Shown here in pieces: positions 53,367-61,555 of a stretch of DNA of 64,000 nucleotides (its first letter is position 1; each line of letters opens with the position of its first letter). The stretch covers positions 1,736,001 through 1,800,000 of the forward strand of contig NZ_CP110973.1 in NCBI RefSeq assembly GCF_026248825.1, given 5' to 3'. The notes below the pieces were generated by a model. It was not told where the DNA came from, did not search any database, and saw nothing but the letters and a program-made list of their open reading frames with translations. This stretch comes from Larkinella insperata (GTDB lineage Bacteria > Bacteroidota > Bacteroidia > Cytophagales > Spirosomataceae). The translations under genes and the position numbers were made by a program.

Positions 53367-54230
53367 TTACAACCGAATGGTAGCGGGCAGGTATTTGGCA
53401 ATCAGGTCTTCGTAATACGGTTTCAGCTCCGAAACAACCGGCGTTACCGGGCTTTTCGAATATAGATCGTACGGGTTGAATTTGTTCACCCACTTGAACA
53501 TCTCGTGGTCATGCGCGTCCATCAGGTGATCGTAGGCATTCTCGCGGTGCTGCGCGTAGAACGAGTGGTACCGGATCATGTACAGCGCCGGTTCGGGCAG
53601 GTGATCCTTCGTAATGTGGTACAGATACTCGTCGTGGCCCCACGACATCGTCACGTTTTTCAAACCGCAATTGGGTTCGTAAATACCGTATTTGGTATTG
53701 AAATCCTTGTTGTTAGAATCTGGATTGGCGGCAAAAAACTCCGGGTATACAATCCGGTCGGAATGCGCGCAGCCCACCGGGAAGGTGTCACCCACTACAG
53801 CCCACTGCGGTTCACCGAACAGACACAGTACCTTGCCCATGTCGTGCAGAAAACCCGTCAGGACAAACCAGTCGGGGTGACCGTCGGCGCGGATGGCTTC
53901 GGCGGTTTGCAGCAGGTGTTGCAGTTGGTCCAGTTCAATATCCGGGTCGGAATCGTCGACCAGCGTATTGAGGAACTCCATGGCACCCCAAACCGGAATT
54001 TCTTTCTTGTCGAATTTCAGGAATTCCGCCCGCTTCTGCTGCACGAAATCGTAGGTCTGGTAGGTATGATTCAGCCGGTAAAACTCGCGCACCGTGTCAC
54101 GGCCCGGATTTTCGTAATTGCGGTATTCTTCTTTCGCTTTATGTTCCGGTTCGGGATAGCGGACCAGCAGATCATCTTCCCATTGTTCCAGGCTGTTGAG
54201 GGGATTGCGTTCGGTTTCGGTGAATGCCAT
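53367..54230 (-). CDS. myo-Inositol oxygenase (MIOX)
   Basis: 287 residues, the length of the animal enzyme (about 285). The di-iron ligands of the HD-domain MIOX fold line up: His105, the HD pair His129-Asp130 ([10 protein letters not shown]), His199 ([10 protein letters not shown]), His222 ([11 protein letters not shown]) and Asp255 (PYDLYSKS). The enzyme splits myo-inositol with O2 to D-glucuronate. Such enzymes are best known from eukaryotes but also occur in Bacteroidota. The neighbouring symporter suggests uptake and use of inositol. Confidence 0.93.
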   Translation of the reverse strand: MAFTETERNPLNSLEQWEDDLLVRYPEPEHKAKEEYRNYENPGRDTVREFYRLNHTYQTYDFVQQKRAEFLKFDKKEIPVWGAMEFLNTLVDDSDPDIELDQLQHLLQTAEAIRADGHPDWFVLTGFLHDMGKVLCLFGEPQWAVVGDTFPVGCAHSDRIVYPEFFAANPDSNNKDFNTKYGIYEPNCGLKNVTMSWGHDEYLYHITKDHLPEPALYMIRYHSFYAQHRENAYDHLMDAHDHEMFKWVNKFNPYDLYSKSPVTPVVSELKPYYEDLIAKYLPATIRL

Positions 54231-54320
54231 AGTAAGGTAGCTGTTAGTAAGCCAATTATAGGGTTGTAAAGATACGGATTCCCGTTAGGATTGCAAAAAC
54301 CAGCTATTCGAAATAGCCAG

Positions 54321-55421
54321 TCAATTCGTCAGATTGTGCAACGCCCAGACATCGCCGGAAAGTTCGGCGGTGGACTTCAATACCGCCAGAACGTCGGCAA
54401 AGGGCCGGTGATTGTCAGCCAGGTTGGAGAACAGAACCACCAGCGTTTTCCGTTCCGGAATCCAGACCACGCAGTTGCTGAAACCGCACGTACTGCCCGA
54501 GTGAAATAACTCCTTGCCTCCGCCCTTTGTTTGGGTGAAGAACCACCCCAACCCGTAGAATGCGTCTGGTTGCCCCTCAAGGGGATGATGGACCCGCCCG
54601 AGTTGTTCCTGCAGATCAACCAGCTTGTTGGTAATCAAGGCATCGTTCCATTTTTTGTAATCCGCCAGGGACGTGTAAACGCAGCCGTCGCCCTTCGTAC
54701 CGCTCGTCACGCTCTGGTCCGAGAACCGGATTTTACCGTCCTGGTCGCGGGCGTATCCCATCGCCCGGTCCGGAATGGGGCGGCCGGGTTCGTACAGCGT
54801 GGTCTGGTTCATGCCCAGCGGCTTGAAAATATTTTCGGTGATAAAGTCCAGATACGGCTTTTTCGCTACCTGCTCCACCACCTGGGTCAGCAGGCAGAAC
54901 GCCGAATTGCTGTAGCGAAACCGGCGGCCCGGCTCAAAATACGTCGAGTCCTTCGGTTTCAGCAGCGCCAGCACCTCCGCGTCAAAAATCTGGTCTTTTC
55001 GGCCGGGCGGCAGCCCTGTTTCATAATCCAGAATACCGGAGGTGTGCGTCAGCAAATGCCGCAGTTTGACTTTCTGTCCAATCCGCGGATTGAAATCCGG
55101 AAAGAACGTGAGCAGGTTGTCATCGAAGGAAAGCTTTTTCTGCTTTTCCAGCAACAGAATACACAGGGCCGTAAATTGCTTGGACACCGACGCCATCCGA
55201 AAATTAGTCGTGGGCGTAATCGGCATTTTTGTTTCCCGGTTGGCCAGACCAACGCCCCGGTTGTAAACGGTTTTGCCATCGACCACCACCAGCAGCGCCC
55301 CACCGGGCTGATCGGCGGAAAAGTTGCGGTGCATCACCGCGTCAAGGGCGGCTGCGGTTTTCTGGGCCAGAACGGGTTGAACGGCGAGCCCCATGAGACA
55401 CCCGAATGCAACGATTTTCAT
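54321..55421 (-). CDS. Beta-lactamase-family serine hydrolase, secreted
   Basis: 366 residues with a signal peptide (about 20 residues ending LAVQPVLAQ). Class C-type motifs: SVSKQF (S-x-x-K), YSNSAF (Y-x-N) and HSGS near the C-terminus. It covers carboxypeptidases, esterases and beta-lactamase-like proteins; the role is unknown, and beta-lactam resistance should not be assumed. It follows the 5-formyl-THF cyclo-ligase gene by 33 nt. Confidence 0.84.
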   Translation of the reverse strand: MKIVAFGCLMGLAVQPVLAQKTAAALDAVMHRNFSADQPGGALLVVVDGKTVYNRGVGLANRETKMPITPTTNFRMASVSKQFTALCILLLEKQKKLSFDDNLLTFFPDFNPRIGQKVKLRHLLTHTSGILDYETGLPPGRKDQIFDAEVLALLKPKDSTYFEPGRRFRYSNSAFCLLTQVVEQVAKKPYLDFITENIFKPLGMNQTTLYEPGRPIPDRAMGYARDQDGKIRFSDQSVTSGTKGDGCVYTSLADYKKWNDALITNKLVDLQEQLGRVHHPLEGQPDAFYGLGWFFTQTKGGGKELFHSGSTCGFSNCVVWIPERKTLVVLFSNLADNHRPFADVLAVLKSTAELSGDVWALHNLTN

Positions 55422-55454
55422 GCCGGAAATCTACAAAAAGATGCGGTAGAATTT

Positions 55455-56048
55455 TCAGGAAAACGTCCAGATCCGATCGGGCGTCAGGCAGCCATCCAGC
55501 GAAATATCGCCCCGGTATACGTCGTCAATCCGATCAACGGGACTGAACAGCGATAGTCCGATTTTCAGGCAGTCCGGGCGGCATTCGGACAAAAACCGGT
55601 CGTAGAAACCGCCCCCGTAACCCACACGGTTGCCGGTCTGGTCGAAGGCCAGCAACGGCACCAGAACCAGATCGAATGAGGAAGGATGGATAAGGGATGA
55701 TGGATTGAGGGCAGGCTCAGGAATCCCGTAGCGGCTTTTTGTAAACTCGGTGGTGGGTGTGATGGGGTAATGCTCCAGCGTTCCGGCAGCTTGATCGGTC
55801 ACGGGCGCGGCTACCTGAATTGGCGGAAAATCCTGCCAAAGCTTTCGAATGATCAGCCAGGTATCCACTTCCTGCTGACGCTCAATGGGCAGAAACGAGC
55901 TGATCACCGAAACCGCTCTTTGCCAGTGATTACCCTGCAAGACCGCGAAAAACAGGTCTGTAAGGGCTTCGCAACGGTTTTGCCAATCGGTCTTCAGCAA
56001 TGCCCGGCGCTTCCGGCGGAACTCGTCCCGCAACTCGGCTTTGGTCAT
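55455..56048 (-). CDS. 5-formyltetrahydrofolate cyclo-ligase
   Basis: 197 residues. ATP-binding and substrate stretches: RRKRRALLKTDWQ at the start, IPEPALNPSS, DLVLVPLLAFD and NRVGYGGGFYDRFL. It converts 5-formyl-THF to 5,10-methenyl-THF with ATP. It begins 4 nt after the bshC stop, so the two are cotranscribed. A low-complexity stretch (NPSSLIHPSS) sits in a normal-length loop. Confidence 0.88.
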   Translation of the reverse strand: MTKAELRDEFRRKRRALLKTDWQNRCEALTDLFFAVLQGNHWQRAVSVISSFLPIERQQEVDTWLIIRKLWQDFPPIQVAAPVTDQAAGTLEHYPITPTTEFTKSRYGIPEPALNPSSLIHPSSFDLVLVPLLAFDQTGNRVGYGGGFYDRFLSECRPDCLKIGLSLFSPVDRIDDVYRGDISLDGCLTPDRIWTFS

Positions 56049-56052
56049 GCGT

Positions 56053-57612
56053 TTAGTCTTTCAACACCAGCATCTGGTAGTCCAGCGGGTCAAAAACCGT
56101 CAGTACTTTCTGGACAAACTGCGGGTCATTGAGCTGGAAATTGAGGTAATTTTCGGTGCGTTCCTGAACACCGCCGTTCGGAAACAACTTGTTTTTCAGG
56201 GTCATTAGCTGATTGAGGGTTGTTTCGTAGTTGCGTTCCTCGGTTCGCTTGAGCCGTTTCTCCAGGTGGTCAATGGTGTGCATCAACCGGGCCTGTTCGG
56301 CCAGTACGGCTCCTTCCAGCGATTTGTCCACCTTCACGGATTTGTTCAGGATTTCCGCAAAACACTGCTGCAGGCAGGCTTTCTGCTCGGAAAGATCCAG
56401 GGAGTTTTCGCTGATCCGCTCGATGTACGACCGGCGTAGCTTCACATCATCCCAGAACAATTCTTCGGGTAAAACGCCCAGCTTTTCCATTTTTTTGGCG
56501 CTGGCCGGGTTGACGTACAGGGCAAAATTGCGGGGCATCAGCAACGGGAACGGAATCTGAAAATGGTCAAAAATTCCTTTTAGTTGCAGCCAGTACGGCA
56601 CTTCCGACGGTCCGCCGATATACGCCAGATTGGGCAGAATCACTTCCTGATAAACCGGCCGCAGCACCACGTTGGGGCTGAACCGTTCGGGGTGCTCATC
56701 GACCAGCGTTAGTATTTCCTCCTGCGAAAACCGCAGATCGGTATTTAAAACCTGATAAGAAACCGTTTCATCGTCCGCCGTTTCCCGCACAATCCGTTCG
56801 CGCAGTTGGTCGTTCAGGTAAAACAGATTGATTTCGCGGGGCGTAATCTGCGTTTTGTAGCCCAACGCTTCGAGTTGCCCGCTGGTTTCGGTCACCATTC
56901 CGCTGGTCGGCTGATGGAGCAGCTCGTCTTTGATGATCGGGGCAAAAAGCCGTTTCAGGTCCGCATCGTCAGCGTCCAGGCAAATCAGCCCTTCTTTCCC
57001 CAGCAGCTCGTTGACATACCAGCGCACAGCATCGGAAAGCGTATCGTGTTTCAGGTAAGCTTCTTCAAACAGAAACAGCTTCTCCGGCATCTGTTCGAAG
57101 ATTTCTTTCAATTCTTTCGGGTTCATGCGCCCAACGGCCCCGCGCTGCTCCGTTTCCCAGGTGTAGCTTTTCCCAAACAGCGTAAAGTGATTGATCTCCG
57201 CGAAATCATGATCTTCAGAAGCCAGCCAGTAGATCGGCACAAACCGGTATTCGGGATACGTTTCGTTCAGCTTTTTGGCCAAGTTTACCGTCGTAATCCA
57301 TTTGTAGATCACGTAGAGCGGCCCCGTAAAAATATTCAGTTGGTGGCCCGTGGTCACCGTAAAGGTGTTCGGCTGCGCCAGAACGGAAAAGTCCGGTTTG
57401 TCAGAAATGTTCTGGTACTGCCGTTCCAGCACCTCCACCAGCGTCCGGCGTTTTGCCTCATCGAATGACCGATTTTTAGCCTGCTCCGCAAACGCTTCCA
57501 GCGTCGGAAAGCGGTCGTAATAAGGTTGAAGAGCTTCTTTCTGAGAAATATAATCGAGGAATAGCGTCGAAAACTGGCCGGTAGCGGTTAGCGGAAGGTA
57601 CTGACAGTCCAT
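56053..57612 (-). CDS. bshC: Bacillithiol biosynthesis cysteine-adding enzyme BshC
   Basis: 519 residues from ATG 57612. BshC signatures: TVTTGHQLNIFTGPLYVIYKW, VPIYWLASEDHDFAEI and NLAYIGGPSEVPYWLQLKG. It adds cysteine to glucosaminyl-malate to finish bacillithiol, the thiol that replaces glutathione here. bshA and bshB are not in the window. It is cytoplasmic and shares a transcript with 5-formyl-THF cyclo-ligase. Confidence 0.93.
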   Translation of the reverse strand: MDCQYLPLTATGQFSTLFLDYISQKEALQPYYDRFPTLEAFAEQAKNRSFDEAKRRTLVEVLERQYQNISDKPDFSVLAQPNTFTVTTGHQLNIFTGPLYVIYKWITTVNLAKKLNETYPEYRFVPIYWLASEDHDFAEINHFTLFGKSYTWETEQRGAVGRMNPKELKEIFEQMPEKLFLFEEAYLKHDTLSDAVRWYVNELLGKEGLICLDADDADLKRLFAPIIKDELLHQPTSGMVTETSGQLEALGYKTQITPREINLFYLNDQLRERIVRETADDETVSYQVLNTDLRFSQEEILTLVDEHPERFSPNVVLRPVYQEVILPNLAYIGGPSEVPYWLQLKGIFDHFQIPFPLLMPRNFALYVNPASAKKMEKLGVLPEELFWDDVKLRRSYIERISENSLDLSEQKACLQQCFAEILNKSVKVDKSLEGAVLAEQARLMHTIDHLEKRLKRTEERNYETTLNQLMTLKNKLFPNGGVQERTENYLNFQLNDPQFVQKVLTVFDPLDYQMLVLKD

Positions 57613-57694
57613 GAAAACAGGATTTTTGACTGTCAACACAGAATTTTCAGTCTAGGTTCGGACGAGTCGGCCGGATTACAGGAATGGCCGTAAA

Positions 57695-57720
57695 CTTTTA
57701 TGTGGCCCGCCCACATAAAG
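57695..57720 (-). terminator. Hairpin after the PadR gene
   Basis: 9-bp perfect stem TTTATGTGG/CCACATAAA (57697-57705 with 57711-57719), 5-nt GC loop, about 20 nt after the padR stop. The T-tail is weak. Confidence 0.5.
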
Positions 57721-57741
57721 CGTTGCAAAAGCTCTTTAGAA

Positions 57742-58068
57742 TCAAGCCAGGCCGGTTTTTGGAATTTGATTCCAGAGGTGATTTCGGGTGGTATGAATTT
57801 CTTCCAACGCCCGGGTTCCGCCCACGGTTACGGTAAAAAACCGCTTCCGCCGACCTCCGCGCTCAGCCGTGGCCCCACCCATTTTGGAGTTCAGGTACCC
57901 TTTTTCTTCGAGCCGTTGCAGCGTGGCATGAATCGCACTCAGGCTAACCGTCCGACCCGTTTGCTTTTCAATCGCTTCGAGGATGGCAACCCCGTAAGCT
58001 TGCCCGTTGAGCATGGCGACGGTCAGCAGCACGAGCTCTTCAAATTCACCGAGGTATGGACGATTCAT
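57742..58068 (-). CDS. PadR-family transcriptional regulator
   Basis: 108 residues, the short (subfamily-2) PadR. Winged-helix region: GEFEELVLLTVAMLNGQAYGVAILEAIEKQTGR, with recognition helix SAIHATLQRLEEKGYL. PadR proteins usually repress a neighbouring transporter or membrane-protein gene; no such gene is adjacent, so the target is unclear. A palindrome in its promoter suggests autoregulation. Confidence 0.9.
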   Translation of the reverse strand: MNRPYLGEFEELVLLTVAMLNGQAYGVAILEAIEKQTGRTVSLSAIHATLQRLEEKGYLNSKMGGATAERGGRRKRFFTVTVGGTRALEEIHTTRNHLWNQIPKTGLA

Positions 58069-58097
58069 ATTTGTTTAGGCTTTGTAAAACAAATATA
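58067..58097 (-). promoter_or_regulatory. PadR promoter with overlapping palindromic operator candidate
   Basis: Arms ATATTTGTTT (58067-58076) and AAACAAATAT (58087-58096) are perfect complements, 10-nt spacer. On the - strand the perfect -7 box TATATTTG (58090-58097) lies in the distal arm, and the proximal arm includes the ATG. A protein bound here would block transcription. Confidence 0.65.
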
Positions 58098-58152
58098 AAC
58101 CGTTTCAGTCAGATCGAAGAACCGTTAACAAAATATAAAGCTTCCGCCAAAT

Positions 58153-58192
58153 AACCCCACCGGAGTTAACTCTGGATCACCCCGGTGGGGTT
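58153..58192 (-). terminator. Hairpin after the second Gfo/Idh/MocA gene
   Basis: 11-bp perfect GC-rich stem (58153-58163 with 58182-58192), 18-nt loop, just downstream of the oxidoreductase stop on the - strand; the tail TTATTTGG is weak. Confidence 0.6.
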
Positions 58193-58220
58193 GTGGGGTT
58201 CGTAGTGTGTATGGGTCCGA

Positions 58221-59570
58221 TTACATCACCCAGCCCTGGCGGTATTCGCGCTTCAGGTATTGGTTCAGTTCGGGCGCGTTGGTGAACTGCATGTTTTTGG
58301 TGTCCCAGTTCAGTTTGGTTCCCTGTTTGTAGAGGGCCACAATGCCCAGCAGCATGGACTCGCAGAGCGGACCGGCGTATTCGAATGGCGAGACGGCTTT
58401 TCCGTTGCCTTTGCAGGCTTCGGCCCAGTTGCGTTCGTGGCTTATGCCCACGCGCGGAATCGTCTGGGCCGGGCGTTTGTAAGAATCCATTTTTTCCTTG
58501 GGCAGCAGCCGGGGTTTGGAGCCGTAGGTTTCGTGAAAAAGTTTTCCCTTGGTGCCGATATACAGCACGCCACCGCCTTTCGGGACGGGTTCGTCGCCAA
58601 ATTCCAGCGGTTTGGGCGGCAGAATCCCCCCATCGTACCAGGTCATGACGAGCGGCTTTTTCTTGTCTTTGGTTTCAAACTCGTACGTAACCATCGACGC
58701 CATCGGGTAACTCTGCTTGTTAAACGGCGTCGAGGAAGCTTCCACACTAATCGGCGGGTTCAGCCCCAGCGCCCAATATGGGTGATCGACCAGGTGAGCG
58801 CCCATATCGCCCAGCGCCCCGGCGCCATAATCGACCCAGCCACGCCACTTGAACGGAGTATACGCCGAGTGGTAAGGCCGGTGCGGGGAAGGACCCAGAA
58901 ATAGTTCCCAATCCAGCGTCGAAGGAACCTCTTCGGCTTCTTTCGGCACATCCATACCCTGCGGCCAGATAGGGCGGTTGGTCCAGACGTGTACTTCCTG
59001 CACTTTCCCAATGGCGCCGTCGGCAATCCACTCGTTGATGAGCCGGGCATCGTCGTTTGAGTGCCCCTGATTCCCCATCTGGGTGACTACTTTCGGATTT
59101 TCCTTCGCCAGCCGGGCCAGTTCGCGGGATTCCCAAACCGTAACCGTCAGCGGTTTTTGTACGTAAACGTGTTTCCCGAGCTTCATGGCGGCCGACGCAA
59201 TCACGCCGTGCAGGTGGTCGGGTGTGGCAATCACCAGGCCATCAATGTCTTTTTGAGCCTCCAGCATCTTGCGGTAATCTTTGTACCGCTTGGCATTCGG
59301 GTACTTTTCAAAAACCGGCCCGGCGTATTTTTCGTCCACGTCGCAGAGGGCGACGATGTTTTCGGTTGGGGCCAGCGCGTTGAGGTTGCTTTTGCCCATT
59401 CCGCCGATGCCGACACCGGCCACGTTCAGTTTATCAGACGGGGCGATGTAGCCTTTACCGCCTAAAACATGCCGGGGCAGGATGGTCACTCCGGCCAGCG
59501 CCAGCGACGAGGCTTTGACAAACCTCCGGCGGCTAAGCGGCTGATCTGCTTTGTTTTCCAGGTTACTCAT
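58221..59570 (-). CDS. Secreted Gfo/Idh/MocA-family oxidoreductase (second)
   Basis: 449 residues. Tat-like N-terminus [24 protein letters not shown]-binding [15 protein letters not shown], and catalytic region [18 protein letters not shown]. It is longer than the first copy (387), with a Trp-rich insertion ([12 protein letters not shown]). This length and motif set fit the Tat-exported group common in planctomycetes and Bacteroidota, with unknown sugar substrates. It is a single gene with its own -7 box and flanking inverted repeat. Confidence 0.85.
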   Translation of the reverse strand: MSNLENKADQPLSRRRFVKASSLALAGVTILPRHVLGGKGYIAPSDKLNVAGVGIGGMGKSNLNALAPTENIVALCDVDEKYAGPVFEKYPNAKRYKDYRKMLEAQKDIDGLVIATPDHLHGVIASAAMKLGKHVYVQKPLTVTVWESRELARLAKENPKVVTQMGNQGHSNDDARLINEWIADGAIGKVQEVHVWTNRPIWPQGMDVPKEAEEVPSTLDWELFLGPSPHRPYHSAYTPFKWRGWVDYGAGALGDMGAHLVDHPYWALGLNPPISVEASSTPFNKQSYPMASMVTYEFETKDKKKPLVMTWYDGGILPPKPLEFGDEPVPKGGGVLYIGTKGKLFHETYGSKPRLLPKEKMDSYKRPAQTIPRVGISHERNWAEACKGNGKAVSPFEYAGPLCESMLLGIVALYKQGTKLNWDTKNMQFTNAPELNQYLKREYRQGWVM

Positions 59571-59573
59571 AGT

Positions 59574-59659
59574 AAAATACGACGTTAGTTAAGGGATGGA
59601 ATCTGATTGCATCAAATGTACACAATCCATACTCTTATAGTACTGCAGCGTCGTATTTT
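59574..59659. promoter_or_regulatory. Inverted repeat bracketing the promoter of the second Gfo/Idh/MocA gene
   Basis: AAAATACGACG (59574-59584) is perfectly complementary to CGTCGTATTTT (59649-59659). The perfect -7 box TACATTTG (- strand, 59613-59620) lies between. The proximal arm begins 3 nt from the ATG, in the ribosome-binding region. Confidence 0.55.
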
Positions 59660-59668
59660 CGTACTAGT

Positions 59669-60259
59669 TCAGCGGGCCAGCTCCTGGAGCTTCTTCGGGT
59701 TGATTCGCCGGATAATCTCGCGTTTCTCGAAAACCACCCGCCAGATCACAAAAGGCAGAGCGGCATCGTCCGTACAGGTTGTACAGATCGGATCGTTCGT
59801 TGCGACGGGCGAATTGTAGACAAAAAGGGTGTCGTTTACTTTCTGAATGTTATCCGTTTGCTCCATCTTATTCAGGGCGTTGTATCGGTAGGCCAGCAAC
59901 AACTCCCGTTCCTTGGTATTCAGGGCCGGGTTGGCGGTATCTTTCGCGCTGAGCAGATCAATCGTAACGGCGTATTGTTTTTCCAGCTTCTCAACGGCCG
60001 GAATCCCCTCCAGCGTGCAGCGTGACTGATCCCCTACCTTTTTAGCCAGTTCAGCGGTCAGGGCTTTTCGGGAAGTCTGCACGAGGGCTTTCCCCCATTC
60101 GTCGACAGTGGCGGTCAGTTGGGCATCCGTAACGCGTTTGATCTTGCGGTCGTTCATTTCCAGGGCCAGCTCTTTCGAGCTCTGGTTCTGATCGAGGCCG
60201 CAGGAATACAAAAATGTTACTGGAAGAAGAAGTGCGAAAAGGGAAAAGATGCGGTTCAT
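59669..60259 (-). CDS. Lipoprotein of unknown function, possibly DUF3365-like
   Basis: 196 residues from ATG 60259. Lipoprotein signal LLLPVTFLYSCGLDQ. The mature part is mostly helical, with TSRKALTAELAKKVGDQSRC and a C-terminal CTTC pair followed by LPFVIWRVVFEKREIIRRI. The order helix-rich domain, conserved Cys, then Arg-rich end faintly recalls the DUF3365/Tll0287 heme-binding family, but I cannot confirm it. It is a single gene, transcribed away from prfA. Confidence 0.6.
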   Translation of the reverse strand: MNRIFSLFALLLPVTFLYSCGLDQNQSSKELALEMNDRKIKRVTDAQLTATVDEWGKALVQTSRKALTAELAKKVGDQSRCTLEGIPAVEKLEKQYAVTIDLLSAKDTANPALNTKERELLLAYRYNALNKMEQTDNIQKVNDTLFVYNSPVATNDPICTTCTDDAALPFVIWRVVFEKREIIRRINPKKLQELAR

Positions 60260-60347
60260 TGCGAGGAACTTAGTGAAGTAAATTCTTGTCATCTATCTGG
60301 ATAACGTTGCGGTGCGTCGTTTCGTTGACAAATGTAAGACGGAACTG

Positions 60348-60374
60348 TTGACTGACCGAATTTTCGTAGATTTG
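60348..60374 (+). promoter_or_regulatory. Promoter of prfA
   Basis: TTG at 60348-60350 and a perfect -7 box TAGATTTG at 60367-60374, spacing 16 nt, about 58 nt before the prfA ATG. Confidence 0.55.
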
Positions 60375-60431
60375 TCTTAAAATACGAACGGACGCGATTG
60401 CTCATCGTTTGTCCTGAATCTATACCAAACC

Positions 60432-61505
60432 ATGATTGACCAATTAGAAGCCATAAAGGAGCGGTTTGAGGAAGTTTCTCAGCAGATTATGATGCCCGAA
60501 ATCGTTTCGGATCAGAAGAAATACACGAAGCTGAGCAAGGAATACAAAGACCTCGACAAAATCGTCAAGCAGTATCAGCACTACAAAAAGCTGTTGCAGG
60601 ATATCGACGGCGCCAAGGAACTGCTGGCGACCGAACGCGACGAAGACCTGCGCGAACTGGCCAAAGCGGAACTCGACGAATTGCAGCCGCAACGGGAACC
60701 GATGGAAGACGTTTTGAAAGAAATGCTCATTCCGAAAGACCCCAACGACAGCAAAAACGTTATTCTTGAAGTCCGGGCCGGAACCGGGGGCGACGAAGCA
60801 TCCATCTTTGCCGGCGATATGTTCCGGATGTACCAGCGTCTGTGCGACCGCATGGGCTGGCGGATGTCGCTGATGGACTACACGGAAGGCACATCGGGCG
60901 GTTACAAAGAAATTATTGTTCAGATCGAGGGCGAAGACGTCTATGGCAAGCTGAAATTCGAGTCCGGTGTTCACCGCGTGCAGCGCGTTCCGGCCACCGA
61001 ATCGCAGGGCCGTATTCACACCTCAGCGGCCAGCGTGGCGGTCTTGCCCGAAGCCGAGGAAGTGGACGTTCAGATCAACATGAACGACATCCGGAAAGAT
61101 ACCTTCTGTTCGTCGGGCGCGGGTGGACAGTCGGTCAACACGACGTACTCGGCCGTTCGGCTGACGCACATCCCGACGGGCCTCGTTGTGCAGTGCCAGG
61201 ATGAGCGCTCGCAGTTGAAAAACTTCGATAAAGCCCTGACGGTATTGCGGTCGCGGATCTACGAAATTGAGTTGCAGAAACACAACGACGAGATCAGCTC
61301 ACAACGCAAATCGATGGTGGGCAGCGGTGACCGTTCCGACAAAATCCGGACGTACAATTACCCGCAGAGCCGCGTCACCGACCACCGCATCGGTCTGACG
61401 GTCTACAACCTGCCGTCGGTGATGGATGGTAACATTGATGATTTCATTGACCAGCTCCGCATTGCCGAAAACGCCGAACGCATGAAAGAAGCCGCCGTGG
61501 CTTAA
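60432..61505 (+). CDS. prfA: Peptide chain release factor 1
   Basis: 357 residues. [14 protein letters not shown] early motif ([14 protein letters not shown]), the recognition domain, and the GGQ motif [18 protein letters not shown] (about residue 230), whose Gln is N5-methylated in other bacteria. It reads UAA/UAG. No prmC methylase is adjacent. The N-terminal coiled coil is intact. Confidence 0.97.
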   Translation: MIDQLEAIKERFEEVSQQIMMPEIVSDQKKYTKLSKEYKDLDKIVKQYQHYKKLLQDIDGAKELLATERDEDLRELAKAELDELQPQREPMEDVLKEMLIPKDPNDSKNVILEVRAGTGGDEASIFAGDMFRMYQRLCDRMGWRMSLMDYTEGTSGGYKEIIVQIEGEDVYGKLKFESGVHRVQRVPATESQGRIHTSAASVAVLPEAEEVDVQINMNDIRKDTFCSSGAGGQSVNTTYSAVRLTHIPTGLVVQCQDERSQLKNFDKALTVLRSRIYEIELQKHNDEISSQRKSMVGSGDRSDKIRTYNYPQSRVTDHRIGLTVYNLPSVMDGNIDDFIDQLRIAENAERMKEAAVA

Positions 61506-61513
61506 AAACGATT

Positions 61514-61545
61514 CCCGGCCGAAAGCCGCACGGCTTTCGGCCGGG
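61514..61545. terminator. Hairpin between convergent prfA and uvrB
   Basis: 15-bp perfect GC-rich stem (61514-61528 with 61531-61545), 2-nt loop. On the - strand it is followed by AATCGTTTTTAAG; on the + strand no T-run follows. Confidence 0.75.
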
Positions 61546-61555
61546 AGAAACCACC

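Noticed and set aside
55673..55716. Repeat-like low-complexity stretch inside 5-formyl-THF cyclo-ligase as an inserted element
   Set aside because: It resembles the intergenic repeat words, but the loop it encodes has normal length for the family, so there is no evidence of insertion.
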